Shown here in pieces: positions 35,951-45,692 of a DNA stretch of 64,000 nt. Both the position numbers and the translations under genes were made by a program. The stretch covers positions 1 to 64,000 of the forward strand of contig CAZMNY010000007.1 in NCBI GenBank assembly GCA_964567745.1, given 5' to 3'. This DNA comes from CAZMNY01 sp964567745 (lineage in GTDB: Bacteria; Planctomycetota; Planctomycetia; Pirellulales; Pirellulaceae). Below the pieces are notes generated by a model, which made no database searches, was not told where the DNA came from, and saw only the letters and a list, made by a program, of their open reading frames with translations. The number at the start of each line of letters is the position of its first letter. Positions within the stretch are counted from its first letter, which is position 1.

Positions 35951-38683
35951 ATGGATAACCAACACGATCCGCCGGTAGAACGGTCGTTCGCCTATGAAGA
36001 TGGGCGGGAGATATGGCCAAGCACGGCCATCGAACGGCAGGCCAGTTCGATCGCCGAAGCGGATACGAACCGTTTCGTGTTGGGAGAGTTGCCCGACTCG
36101 CGTTTTTGGGAATGGCTTGTCTGGACCATTGCCTCGGCAACTCCGGTATTCAGCGTCGCGGCGTGGATCACGATCGCCTTTCGCCGCCGCCAGCCTCGTC
36201 TCGCGTACGACGCCGCCATCGCCGCCCTCTGGCCGCTCGCCTCATTCTTGATCCTGTTCGTTCTGGCGGCGGTCGTTTCGTTCACCGTGACGTTGTTCTT
36301 CTTCAATATGGATCCAGACTACTTGGCGTACCGCCAAGAGACTGAGCAGTTGATGGAGTATCACGACGCCTACCATTGGATTGGTACGTCCGACCAACTC
36401 GGTAAGACCGAGGCGGTCGAAGCGGCGTTCAGGCAGATGAACGGTTCCGAAGACCATCTGCTCGAATGGATGGGTCGATTCACCGGCGTCATCTTGCTGT
36501 TGATCTGGCCGGCCATGTGGATCGCATCCATCGTCCACGCTCAACGACAATGGTTTCGCGACTTTGACCAAGGGTCTGAAACAGACCACCCCAACCGATT
36601 ACTCATCAGTGCTTTTGGCCTGTGGGCAATTCTCGGCTGGCTCGGCGCCCATCGATTCTATGTTGGCCGCTGGGTATCAGGCTTGTTGTTTCTATTTAGC
36701 TTGGGCGGTTTCGGAATCGGTTGGGCGGTCGACTTGTTTACTTTGCGATCTGGCGTCGACCAGAAAAACGCCGTCAGCCCTCGGGTCACGGAACATGCAC
36801 CTTGGGCCGAAGGCGTTCGCTTCGGGCTGTTTGATTTCATCGTTCGTTGGGCTTTCTTCATTATAGGGCCCTCGGTGTTTGTCGCCCTCTGCGTTCTATT
36901 CGCCCAGTTCGAACTGCTGTTTGTGCTGCTCCTCACGTTGGTCATCTGCGGTTTGTTCGGCAACATCAATCAGACGCTCGCCCGACTCAACAAACTCGAA
37001 CGGTTCCCGCTGGTGAGGCCCGCTGTGGCGGTGATTCGTCAGCTGCACGACTTCTATTATGAAACGAAACCTCGGCCGTTTTGGTTCTACGTGTTTGGAC
37101 CGATTACGCTGCCGTTTGCGTTGATTTCCAGTCCGTCGTTTCGAAAGGAAACGCAACTCTACTTGCGCCTTCTGGTGACCATTCTCGGCGCCGTGTTGAT
37201 CAATCAGATTCGTCTGATACCAACGACGTATCGTTATCATTCGATCAGTGGCATCCTGATTTGGGTGGCGATACAGATTGCCGCCGCGGTGCTTATTTCC
37301 TGGGTCATCCTGACTCCGATCCTGACGACGACTTACACCTTCAATCTCTCGGGTCGCGTTCGTCGATTGCGAGTGCTGTCGTTGACGGCGCTCTGTTTAA
37401 CCTGCCTAGTCGGTTTGATGACAACGGCCGTAACCTACGTCGGCCACAGCCCGACGGTTGTATCCTACGCGTTGATTTCGAGTCGGCTCAAAGACACGAC
37501 GTTTCAGGAACGGCTCTCTCATTCCTCGCGGTTGTTCCTCGAGCACTACGTCGATCGCATCCCGAAACCGCTGGACGACTTTTACCCCATGGCGTCGCAT
37601 CCGGAGCTGACGAAGCGATACCAAGACGAAGTGCTCTCGACTCTGACCAAAATGAACGAAGCGAAAGTGTTTCGAGTTTTCACGATGGATGTTGAAGGCG
37701 ACAGGCCGGACGGTGCCTGGGTCGGCATCGGCATGCTGCTCTACGAGGAAGAGGACGATGGCTGGCGGACCCTGTTCGCGATGGGGCCCGACCACCAATT
37801 CTATTCGAGTTGGGACGAGTCGCTTCCGCCTCGTGTGGCTGACGATTTCGCGGCCGCTTCGGCGCTCTGGAACGGTCAATACGAACATCGGATCGCACAC
37901 CGCAGTCCGAAGCAAGACTTGGCGCTGTACGACGCAGCGGAGCAGTTCTTGCGAAGCCACAAACGGCGAATGATCAAAAATCCGAATCTTTGGAAAGTGG
38001 AAGCGACGATGTTGGCGCCGGCCGGCCAGGCTATCGCCGACAAGGAGCCCGTCTTCGACCCAAGAGCGACTCGCGCGCTGCGTCGCGAGCTCGTCAAGAC
38101 CTGGGGTGACGACGCATTGCGATTTCGAGTCTTTCTGCTGCCGCCGAGCGGTGTGGACGGTTGGTGGCTGGGCGTTGCGGAAGACAGAAAGCCACTCTGC
38201 GTGCTGGCGCCTTGGGGCGACTACTTTCGCGCTTGGGATCACGACGTTTATGCGAGTTTCGAGGTCGTTCCAGCCCAGATGGAGCAGTTACAAACAGCTT
38301 GCCGGTCACCGTCGACAGAAGAATTAGTCGAGGATTTCCGATTCGATCGAGCGCGCGAGTTTCTCGTCCAATACGTCGACGTGGACATCGACGCCAGCGA
38401 ACTTACTAGCCGAGCCAACGACTATCTGCGGGACAAAACCGACTCGGCCGAACGCCGCTGGGACGTTCGAGATCTGCAATTCGAAGAGCACCGTTGGCTG
38501 CTCTTACTCGACAGCGAACGGCCTCAGTTTCTGCTCGGGCAAGATCGTACCATTTTTGCTCGACAAGGCGACGCCATGCTCAACTTGGCGAGCCAACCCC
38601 CGCGCGCCAGCGTTCTCGCTTGGCTCGACGGCGTCAACGCCGAGATCATCGCGGAACAGCCCGACGGTTCGCGCGTTCGATAA
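35951..38683 (+). CDS. Large multi-pass TM2-domain protein
   Basis: The 910-residue protein is a polytopic membrane protein in its first 500 residues, followed by a long soluble C-terminal part. A TM2 domain is visible as GLWAILGWLGAHRFYVGRWVSG and FSLGGFGIGWAVDLF (about 218-262). In the C-terminal half three related segments recur: VFRVFTMDVEGDRPDGAWVG, LRFRVFLLPPSGVDGWWLGV and WDVRDLQFEEHRWLLLLD. Each is followed by a short acidic strand, suggesting an internal triplication. The function is unknown. The ATG at 35951 gives a short soluble start before the first helix. A sensor or channel role is only speculation. Confidence 0.75.
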   Translation: MDNQHDPPVERSFAYEDGREIWPSTAIERQASSIAEADTNRFVLGELPDSRFWEWLVWTIASATPVFSVAAWITIAFRRRQPRLAYDAAIAALWPLASFLILFVLAAVVSFTVTLFFFNMDPDYLAYRQETEQLMEYHDAYHWIGTSDQLGKTEAVEAAFRQMNGSEDHLLEWMGRFTGVILLLIWPAMWIASIVHAQRQWFRDFDQGSETDHPNRLLISAFGLWAILGWLGAHRFYVGRWVSGLLFLFSLGGFGIGWAVDLFTLRSGVDQKNAVSPRVTEHAPWAEGVRFGLFDFIVRWAFFIIGPSVFVALCVLFAQFELLFVLLLTLVICGLFGNINQTLARLNKLERFPLVRPAVAVIRQLHDFYYETKPRPFWFYVFGPITLPFALISSPSFRKETQLYLRLLVTILGAVLINQIRLIPTTYRYHSISGILIWVAIQIAAAVLISWVILTPILTTTYTFNLSGRVRRLRVLSLTALCLTCLVGLMTTAVTYVGHSPTVVSYALISSRLKDTTFQERLSHSSRLFLEHYVDRIPKPLDDFYPMASHPELTKRYQDEVLSTLTKMNEAKVFRVFTMDVEGDRPDGAWVGIGMLLYEEEDDGWRTLFAMGPDHQFYSSWDESLPPRVADDFAAASALWNGQYEHRIAHRSPKQDLALYDAAEQFLRSHKRRMIKNPNLWKVEATMLAPAGQAIADKEPVFDPRATRALRRELVKTWGDDALRFRVFLLPPSGVDGWWLGVAEDRKPLCVLAPWGDYFRAWDHDVYASFEVVPAQMEQLQTACRSPSTEELVEDFRFDRAREFLVQYVDVDIDASELTSRANDYLRDKTDSAERRWDVRDLQFEEHRWLLLLDSERPQFLLGQDRTIFARQGDAMLNLASQPPRASVLAWLDGVNAEIIAEQPDGSRVR

Positions 38684-38696
38684 TTTCGGGCGAGGC

Positions 38697-38857
38697 CCGT
38701 GGCTGGGGCTTTCAGCCGCAGTGGCCGAAGCTGTGCTTCAAATGGCGGTTAGCGCGGGTGTTTTTGCGCACGAGACAGCGACGTGACAACGGCGCGGCGT
38801 GGTTGAGCTGACGACGAAACATTACTGCGGCAGGATGTCAGGACACCCCAGTCACGG
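38697..38857. mobile_element. 161-bp MITE-like element with CCGTGGCTGGGGC ends, copy 1
   Basis: The left end CCGTGGCTGGGGC and the right end CACCCCAGTCACGG (reverse complement CCGTGACTGGGGTG) form inverted termini around 161 bp. The interior carries AAATGGCGGTTAGCGC and a GACGACGAAACATTACTGCGG segment. It shares these with the element at 63122-63277 in the same order. It lies between the TM2 gene and the PEGA gene and encodes nothing. Mobility by an outside transposase is inferred. Confidence 0.7.
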
Positions 38858-38864
38858 ACGATGG

Positions 38865-39911
38865 CTATTTCTTCCCGGGTCCGTTTTTGCCCGCGCCTTT
38901 CTTGCCATTACCCTTCTTGTCCGCGCCTGCTTTTCCGCCACCCTTGTTGCTCGCGCCGGCTGACTTGGCTTGATTGAGATCGTTCAAGGCTCCGGACGGG
39001 ATGTCGAAGCGATTGGCGCGTCTCACGGCGTCTTCATCGACTTTCCATTCCGTTTTGAGCACGGACGTTTTGCCTTTGGCAATTTCGACGTCGCGGTCGA
39101 TCGTTAGATAGCCTTCGCGTCGAATAACGACGGTGTGCGAACCGGGACTCAGGTCAAAAGCGATGTCCCCTCGCGTCGCCACCTGTCGTCTTCTGCGGTC
39201 GACCGTTATCGCCACACCGGATCGATCCTGTTCGTCAATTTCGATTCGCAACCGAGTGTCGGTAACGGCGGGCGGCGGCGATGCTTGCTCGATGATCACG
39301 ATCTCATCGCTGGGTCGAGGCGGCGCGGGAACGGCTGGTCGAGTTAGCACGTAGAGGGCCAATCCGGCGACGGCAATCGCGGCAATCGCCAGCAATATGA
39401 TCGGCGCGTACGACGGGTTCTTTCTCGATTTGTGGGCCCCAGCGCTCTTGCGTTTTCCCGTTCCGCGTTTTCCCACCCCTTCGTCATCTGTGACCACGAA
39501 CGGGCCCGCGGGTTGAGCCGCTGGCTGCGTTGCGATTTGGGGAGCAAGATGAGCAGGGGGCGTCGGGGCGATTGGCGCGGGTCGAGCGAGCGGCGGCGCG
39601 GTTCGGGGTGCCACCGGTCTCGCTACCGGCACGGACTCGGCCTGCAGCTGCTTATCGTACTCGTCTTTTCGGCTCGGATTGAGCAGGACGAGTCGAGCGG
39701 CCGAAATCTGATTGAGCAGCCGCTGAGCCGGGGCGGCGCTTTCGCCGGTCGAGAGGTCTTGCAGATACGCCATCAAGCGGTTGGCTGCGGCGTCGATCAC
39801 TTCTCGATCCGTCTCGTACTTCTCCACGCCGAGCAAGCGATAGTGGTTCGCTGGCTGGTCCTTGGGCGGAATGCCAAGCCATTTGTGATAGGGATCGAAA
39901 TGCTCCGTCAT
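38865..39911 (-). CDS. Planctomycete-type protein with J-like N-terminus and PEGA domain
   Basis: The 348-residue protein begins with TEHFDPYHKWLGIPPKDQP and NHYRLLGVEKYE, a J-domain-like start common in this phylum, and a helical segment follows. After a Pro/Ala-rich linker a single membrane helix (IILLAIAAIAVAGLALYVL) precedes an extracytoplasmic PEGA domain (FDLSPGSHTVVIRREGYLTI, LKTEWKVDED). The C-terminus is Lys/Gly-rich (KKGNGKKGAGKNGPGKK). It probably couples the cytoplasm to the periplasm. The ATG at 39911 is preferred to the TTG at 39950. Function is not established. Confidence 0.7.
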   Translation of the reverse strand: MTEHFDPYHKWLGIPPKDQPANHYRLLGVEKYETDREVIDAAANRLMAYLQDLSTGESAAPAQRLLNQISAARLVLLNPSRKDEYDKQLQAESVPVARPVAPRTAPPLARPAPIAPTPPAHLAPQIATQPAAQPAGPFVVTDDEGVGKRGTGKRKSAGAHKSRKNPSYAPIILLAIAAIAVAGLALYVLTRPAVPAPPRPSDEIVIIEQASPPPAVTDTRLRIEIDEQDRSGVAITVDRRRRQVATRGDIAFDLSPGSHTVVIRREGYLTIDRDVEIAKGKTSVLKTEWKVDEDAVRRANRFDIPSGALNDLNQAKSAGASNKGGGKAGADKKGNGKKGAGKNGPGKK

Positions 39912-39997
39912 GCCGCTATACCATTCCACTGTGCCGCTCAGCCAAGACAACGACCTTCATTTTGGACGCTCAACGCCGAAAGAGCAAGAAGTTGACG

Positions 39998-41431
39998 TTA
40001 TTGCTTCTGGCGAACCGCCATCGCCTCGCGAATGCCCGGCGAGCGAGCATGAACATCCTGGTGGGCAACCGCATACTCGGATAACGCCTTGGTCATTTCG
40101 GCAATTCTCGCCCGATGCTTTGGCTCTTCGATCAGGTTGGTCAGTTCATTCGGATCCGAAACCGTATCGATTAGCCACGGCCGGTCGTTCTCGGAATAGA
40201 CAAGCTTGTATTGGCTTGTTACCGCGCAGAGCCAAGGCGATCCAGGCGTGCTGCGAATGAATGCGATGTCCTTCCATTCGGTTTCATTTCCGGCGAACAG
40301 AGCCGACGCGTCGCGGCCGTCCACATCGTGTTCGCCCAGCGGCGCCTCAAGCCAATTCATTAAGGTCGGGAGGAAATCGATGCACGTCAGCGCCTCATTG
40401 ACGACGATGCCCTTCTTGACTTTACCCGCTGCGTAAACAAGGAACGGGATTCGCGCTGAACCCTCGTAGGGCACGCCCTTGTTCAACCTTCCATGTTCGC
40501 CACACAGATCGCCATGGTCCGATGTGAACACGATGATGGTCCGCTCAAGCACGCCTTGCTTTCGCAGGGCGTCGATGATTCGACCGATGTTGTCGTCGAT
40601 GCACTTGACCATGCCGTAGTAGGGCGGCATTAATCGCCTTAACTGAGCCGGCGTGACACGAGCAGGACGGCCCCATCCGGGCGTTTGCTCTTTGGTCTTC
40701 TTGAGCGACGCGGGGATCGGCACTTCAACGTCGGCGTACATCGTGTCGTAAGGCGCTCGAACCGTATTGGGGCCATGCGGATCCGGAAGGCTGAGCATGT
40801 AGCAAAACGGCTTGTCGCCATTCGACTCGATAAAGTTTATCGCCTTGGTGCAGAGCCAGTCCGTTGAGAATGACTTCTCGTCGGCACCGTCAACTCCGTA
40901 ACTTGGCTGTCCCTTCTTATTGCGAGCTCCAACCTGCGGTCCCTCTTTCGTATCGGCAAACTTCTTCCAGTGTCCTCGGTTGAACATAAACCGATTGTCT
41001 TCGAAGCCGAACTGTCGCTTCGGCGCCCATTGCGGCTTACCGCCTCCGTCCAGGTGCCACTTGCCGGCGAACCCTGTCGCGTAGCCTCGGCGTCGAAGCA
41101 ACTCGGCGAACGTGACGATGGAATCGTCGAGCGGAATATTGTTGGTGACGACTGGCGTTTTCTGAGGGTACATTCCCGAGACCAACGCCGCGCGAGACGG
41201 TGAGCAGACCGGAGTTGTCGCGTAGTAGCTCGAACACAAGGCACCGTTCTTGGCGATCCAATCGATGTGTTTTGTGTCGACGATTTTCCCGCCGTAGCAA
41301 CCGAGCGTGCCGAAATGGTGTTCATCCGTTTGTATGACGAGCACATTGCGACGCGTTTCTTCCGCATCGACGGCGGCGAAAGGCCAAAGAGATGCGACTA
41401 GCGTGACGACGATGAGCGACGAACGAATCAT
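39998..41431 (-). CDS. Exported sulfatase (arylsulfatase family)
   Basis: The 477-residue protein has a signal peptide (MIRSSLIVVTLVASLWPFAA) and the sulfatase signature C76-S-P-S-R80, whose cysteine would be converted to formylglycine. Metal ligands are visible in VIQTDEHHF and TSDHGDLCGEHG. Such enzymes release sulfate from polysaccharides; planctomycetes hold many copies. A formylglycine-generating enzyme is not in the window. The ATG at 41431 is used because the signal peptide follows it; a TTG upstream at 41554 would extend it by 41 residues. It is divergent from the symporter gene. Confidence 0.92.
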   Translation of the reverse strand: MIRSSLIVVTLVASLWPFAAVDAEETRRNVLVIQTDEHHFGTLGCYGGKIVDTKHIDWIAKNGALCSSYYATTPVCSPSRAALVSGMYPQKTPVVTNNIPLDDSIVTFAELLRRRGYATGFAGKWHLDGGGKPQWAPKRQFGFEDNRFMFNRGHWKKFADTKEGPQVGARNKKGQPSYGVDGADEKSFSTDWLCTKAINFIESNGDKPFCYMLSLPDPHGPNTVRAPYDTMYADVEVPIPASLKKTKEQTPGWGRPARVTPAQLRRLMPPYYGMVKCIDDNIGRIIDALRKQGVLERTIIVFTSDHGDLCGEHGRLNKGVPYEGSARIPFLVYAAGKVKKGIVVNEALTCIDFLPTLMNWLEAPLGEHDVDGRDASALFAGNETEWKDIAFIRSTPGSPWLCAVTSQYKLVYSENDRPWLIDTVSDPNELTNLIEEPKHRARIAEMTKALSEYAVAHQDVHARSPGIREAMAVRQKQ

Positions 41432-41567
41432 GGGTTGTACTTCTATCGAGGGTTGGATCGCCGGCTGCGGCGACTGTCGGTGCCAGTACGATCCAGTATA
41501 GCTGAGGAGATATCCGCACAGAATCCGCGAACCGGGATTGTTGTCTTGGCTCAAGAGATCGCCGACA
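41432..41567. promoter_or_regulatory. Divergent promoter region between sulfatase and symporter
   Basis: About 136 bp separates oppositely transcribed genes and should carry both promoters. I see no clear -35/-10 pair or operator palindrome. Confidence 0.35.
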
Positions 41568-43136
41568 ATGACGGTCCGCTCGTTGCATCTGCGGCCGTTC
41601 GTGGTCTGGTGCGGCGCAAACCTCGTTCTATCTCCGCTTAGTCAGAGCAGTCTATTGCCGTCGTTTTCGCTTTCGTACATCGACCTGGCCATCGTCGCGG
41701 CGTATCTCTGCGTCGTCATGGCGATGGGTGTGTTCGTGGGGCGTCGGAGCAATGACTTGCAGTCATATCTGCTCGGCGGCCGAAGCATGCCGTGGTGGGC
41801 CGTGCTCGGCTCAATCGTCGCGACTGAGACGAGTACCGCGACGTTCTTGAGCGTGCCGGGCATCGCGTTCGCCGCCAACGGCGACATGACTTTTCTGCAA
41901 CTCACGTTCGGCTACATCATCGGCAGGATCATCGTTTCGTTGGTCCTCTTGCCGCTCTACTTCGACGGCGAATTGTTCACAGCCTACGAGGTGCTTGGCA
42001 AGCGATTCGGAGGCCTGACGAAACGCACGGCGTCGGCTATCTTCCTGGTCACGAGAAACTTGGGAGACGGCTTGCGTCTGTTTCTCACCGCTATCGTGTT
42101 AGAGAAAGTCACCGGCTTCGGCTTACCGCAATGTGTCGTGATGATCGGCATGATCACGATCGCGTACACGTTTGTCGGCGGCATGAAGGCGGTCGTCTGG
42201 AATGACTGTCTCCAATTCGTGGTCTACATCTTGGGCGGGGCTGTCGCTCTCTGGCTGATCATTGACGCGTTGCCCGGCGGCTGGCAACAGTTCACGGAGT
42301 TTGGCAAGGCGACCGCCAAGTTTCGCGTCGTCGACTGGCAATGGAATTGGTCGGCCCCGTTTACGATTTGGTCGGGCGTGATTGGCGGCGCCGTGCTGAC
42401 GTTGGGTACCCACGGCGCCGACCAAATGATGGTCCATCGATACTTGTGTACTCGAGGGCAGCGTGAAGCGTCGCTTGCACTTGTGTTGAGCGGCTTTGTT
42501 GTCTGCCTTCAATTCGCGTTCTTTCTTCTGATCGGAATTGCCTTGGCCTGCTTTTACGACGTGCCGGGCAATTCCCGCGTCTTCGACCGCAACGACGAGG
42601 TGTTTGCGACGTTTATCGTGCAAGAGATGCCGATCGGTCTCGTCGGTCTTACGTTGGCCGCTGTCTTTTCCGCCGCGATGTCGACGTTGTCGAGTTCACT
42701 GCACTCGTCAGCTTCCTCCGCGTTGAACGATCTGATGGGCCGTGGTGAAAAAACGGCGACGAAGAACTCGGGCGTCTGGACAACTCGAATGCTGATCATC
42801 ACCTTCGGCGTGATACAGATCATTGTTGGGATCGGCGCCGTCCAGTTTTCGCGGAGCGTCGTCGGAGACGCGCTGGCTATCGCCGGCTTTTCGGCCGGGC
42901 TCTTGCTCGGCGTTTTCCTGCTCGGCGTCGCGATGAAGAACGTCGGCCAAACCGCCGCGCTGTGCGGAATGATTCTCGGTTTGGCGATCCTGACTGGAGT
43001 CCACTTTGGCACCGACATCGCTTGGCCTTGGTACGCTGTCATTGGCGCTGTCACCACTTTCGCGACAGCCACATTCGCACAACTCATGTTGCCGTCTGAC
43101 TACGATAAGAAACCGAGCAAGGCAGAAAATGATTAA
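41568..43136 (+). CDS. Sodium/solute symporter (SSS family), first gene of the NamZ locus
   Basis: The protein of about 522 residues has the SSS layout: YIDLAIVAAYLCVVMAMGVFV, then GSIVATETSTATFLSVPG, MKAVVWNDCLQFVVYILGG and AAVFSAAMSTLSSSLHSSAS. The N-terminal start is uncertain: ATG 41568 adds a stretch before the first helix, and a later TTG would also fit. Its last 8 bp overlap the next gene (ATG inside AAATGATTAA), so translation is coupled. Linkage to the NamZ genes suggests import of a muropeptide-derived sugar, which is an inference. Confidence 0.88.
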   Translation: MTVRSLHLRPFVVWCGANLVLSPLSQSSLLPSFSLSYIDLAIVAAYLCVVMAMGVFVGRRSNDLQSYLLGGRSMPWWAVLGSIVATETSTATFLSVPGIAFAANGDMTFLQLTFGYIIGRIIVSLVLLPLYFDGELFTAYEVLGKRFGGLTKRTASAIFLVTRNLGDGLRLFLTAIVLEKVTGFGLPQCVVMIGMITIAYTFVGGMKAVVWNDCLQFVVYILGGAVALWLIIDALPGGWQQFTEFGKATAKFRVVDWQWNWSAPFTIWSGVIGGAVLTLGTHGADQMMVHRYLCTRGQREASLALVLSGFVVCLQFAFFLLIGIALACFYDVPGNSRVFDRNDEVFATFIVQEMPIGLVGLTLAAVFSAAMSTLSSSLHSSASSALNDLMGRGEKTATKNSGVWTTRMLIITFGVIQIIVGIGAVQFSRSVVGDALAIAGFSAGLLLGVFLLGVAMKNVGQTAALCGMILGLAILTGVHFGTDIAWPWYAVIGAVTTFATATFAQLMLPSDYDKKPSKAEND

Positions 43137-45486
43137 GTCCACTCAGCACGGCTCGCATTACTCAGCCCTCTTGCTCGTGATCCTCTTCACCGGTGCCGGC
43201 TCGTGTTGGGCCAAGGAATCGAGAGGCGACGACCTTCCTGAAGCTCGGCCGGAATCGGTCGGGATGTCGTCGCAACGGCTTGCCAAGATCGACGGCGTCA
43301 TTCAGTACGGTCTGTCGCGCGGCCGCATGCCCGGTTGTCTGATTATGGTCGGAAGAAACGGCAAAATCGTCTTCCATAAGGCCTACGGTCGCCGGCGAAT
43401 TGAGCCATCGCCTGAACCGATGACTCGCGATACCATTTTCGACATGGCGTCGTTGACCAAGCCGATCGCAACGGCCACGAGCATCATGAAGCTCATCGAA
43501 GAAGGCAAGGTAGAACTCGACGCGCGCGTCGCCAAGTACATTCCCGAATTCGCTGCGAACGGGAAACAAGACATCACGATCAAGCAACTGCTGACCCATG
43601 TCGGCGGTTTGATTCCAGACAACTCGATTCGCGACTACGATCATGGCGTCGAAGAGGCGTTTCAGAGGATCTACAAACTGAAAACGTACGTCGAGCCGGG
43701 TACCAAATTCGTTTATACCGATGTCGGCTTCATCGTCCTCGCCGATGTCGTCAAACGCGTCGCAGGTAAGAACGTTCACGAGTATTCGCAACAACATGTC
43801 TTCGGTCCTTTGGGAATGACCGAGACCGGCTATCTCCCTCGGGCAGACCTTCGGGCTCGCGCAGCGACGACACAACAGCGAGAGGGTCGCTGGATGCGAG
43901 GCGAAGTGCATGATCCTCGCGCATTCCGTCTCAAAGGAATTGCCGGCCACGCGGGCCTGTTTAGCTCGTCGCGAGATCTGGCAAAGTACGCGGACATGAT
44001 GCTCCGTGGAGGCAATCGCCAAGGCGTCACGATACTCAAGCCCGAAACCGTCGAACTGATGGCGCTACGAGTCGATGTTGGACGCGGATTTCGAGCGCTC
44101 GGCTGGGATAGTAAATCCGGGTATTCGTCGAATCGAGGCGACTTGATGTCGGACCGAGCATTCGGTCACGGCGGATTCACTGGAACGTCGCTTTGGATGG
44201 ACCCGGCCGAACAGCTATTCGTGCTTTTCCTGAGCAACCGAGTTCATCCCGACGGCAAGGGATCGATGAACGACTTGGCGGGTCGAGTCGGCACCATTGC
44301 CGGAAGCGCAATCATCTCACCACAAGCCAAGCGACAACAGCACAAACCCATTCGAAACGTATTGGCTGGCATCGATGTTCTCGAGCGAAATAAGTTTGCG
44401 CAGATTGCGAAAAAACGCGTCGGTCTGATCACCAATCACACGGGCCGAAACATCGATGGTCAGTGGACGTTTCGACTGTTCCACGAGTCGCCGACAGTGA
44501 ACCTGGTCAGCGTGTTCACTCCAGAGCACGGCCTCGAGGGGAAACTCGACATCGCCAACATCTCCGATTCAAACGATAAAGAGACGGGGCTCAAGATTCA
44601 CAGCCTCTATGGCAAATCGCGTACGCCTTCCGCCGAAAGCATGAAGGAAATCGACGTGCTCGTTTTCGATATCCAAGACATCGGCACACGGTTTTACACC
44701 TACATTTCTACAATGGGCAACGCGATGAAGGCGGCGGCCGAACACAACGTGAAGTTTGTCGTGCTCGACCGACCCAACCCGATCGGAGGAATCGATGTCG
44801 AAGGCCCAGTGCTCGATGAAGGCAGTCAGTCGTTCGTCGGATTCCACCGCATCCCCGTTCGTCACGGAATGACTGCGGGCGAGCTGGCGATGATGATCAA
44901 GGCGGAACTCAAACTCAAGCTGGACCTTGACGTCATTCGAGTTGAAGGGTGGCGACGGTCTGACTTTTGGGACGCGACGGGTCTGACTTGGATCAATCCG
45001 TCACCCAACATGCGCAGCCTGACCCAAGCTCTGCTTTACCCCGGCATCGGCTTGATCGAGACAACCAATGTTTCGGTTGGTCGCGGCACGGATACGCCAT
45101 TCGAAATCATCGGCGCGCCTTGGATCGACGGCCGCAAGCTGGCGAAGACGCTCAACCGAGCGAATCTCTCGGGCGTGCGGTTTGTGCCGATTCGGTTTAC
45201 GCCCGAATCGAGCAAGCATAAGGGCGATGAGTGCGGCGGCGTCAATTTCATCATTGCGGACCGCAAGCGATTTCATCCGCTGCGAACTGGTATCGAATTG
45301 GCTCGCGTACTGAAACAACTCTATCCGGAAACATGGAACACGAAATCGCTCAACCGTCTACTCTCAAGCAAGAAGACGCTCGACGGGATCCAGCAAGGCA
45401 AGTCGACGGACGCCCTGCAGGCTGCCTGGCAAGCAGAGCTGGATGAGTTTCGCGGGCGCCGCAAGGCATTCATGCTTTACGACTAG
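43129..45486 (+). CDS. Beta-lactamase-fold serine hydrolase fused to DUF1343 (NamZ-type exo-muramidase)
   Basis: The 785-residue protein has a signal peptide (YSALLLVILFTGAGSCWA) and an N-terminal class-C-like serine hydrolase domain with S108-L-T-K111, a Y-T-D motif and FGHGGFTG. A DUF1343 domain follows from about residue 410, with TPEHGLEG, LVFDIQDIGTRFYTYI, LDRPNPIGG and the SVGRGTDTPFE segment. DUF1343 enzymes include NamZ, an exo-N-acetylmuramidase assigned to family GH171. Joined to a peptidase-like hydrolase, it may trim both peptide and glycan of wall fragments. The ATG at 43129 overlaps the upstream symporter. Its TAG stop lies in the CTAG at which a 108-bp element inserted. Confidence 0.88.
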   Translation: MIKSTQHGSHYSALLLVILFTGAGSCWAKESRGDDLPEARPESVGMSSQRLAKIDGVIQYGLSRGRMPGCLIMVGRNGKIVFHKAYGRRRIEPSPEPMTRDTIFDMASLTKPIATATSIMKLIEEGKVELDARVAKYIPEFAANGKQDITIKQLLTHVGGLIPDNSIRDYDHGVEEAFQRIYKLKTYVEPGTKFVYTDVGFIVLADVVKRVAGKNVHEYSQQHVFGPLGMTETGYLPRADLRARAATTQQREGRWMRGEVHDPRAFRLKGIAGHAGLFSSSRDLAKYADMMLRGGNRQGVTILKPETVELMALRVDVGRGFRALGWDSKSGYSSNRGDLMSDRAFGHGGFTGTSLWMDPAEQLFVLFLSNRVHPDGKGSMNDLAGRVGTIAGSAIISPQAKRQQHKPIRNVLAGIDVLERNKFAQIAKKRVGLITNHTGRNIDGQWTFRLFHESPTVNLVSVFTPEHGLEGKLDIANISDSNDKETGLKIHSLYGKSRTPSAESMKEIDVLVFDIQDIGTRFYTYISTMGNAMKAAAEHNVKFVVLDRPNPIGGIDVEGPVLDEGSQSFVGFHRIPVRHGMTAGELAMMIKAELKLKLDLDVIRVEGWRRSDFWDATGLTWINPSPNMRSLTQALLYPGIGLIETTNVSVGRGTDTPFEIIGAPWIDGRKLAKTLNRANLSGVRFVPIRFTPESSKHKGDECGGVNFIIADRKRFHPLRTGIELARVLKQLYPETWNTKSLNRLLSSKKTLDGIQQGKSTDALQAAWQAELDEFRGRRKAFMLYD

Positions 45487-45590
45487 TGCAGCGTCAACAC
45501 TAAGAATTAGGATCCCATGTTTGTATCGTACGCCGCCAAGTCAAGTTACGCCGAAGCCAACCCCCATTTTTAGAGTTGACGCGGCACTAG
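45483..45590 (-). mobile_element. 108-bp MITE-like element, subtype B, copy 2
   Basis: It begins CTAGTGCAGCGTCAAC and ends GTTGACGCGGCACTAG. The left CTAG includes the TAG stop of the beta-lactamase-NamZ fusion gene. It matches the subtype B copy at 15976-16083 except for two compensating one-base indels. It lies between two NamZ-family genes that were probably closer before insertion. Confidence 0.9.
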
Positions 45591-45692
45591 TTTTGTGGAC
45601 AGGCCTCTGAGATTAGGGTTACCATTCGATGAGCCGAACGGTTTTTCGCTCGGTGTCCATTCGCCACTCAAACAACCTAGGTCGTGGCAGCC

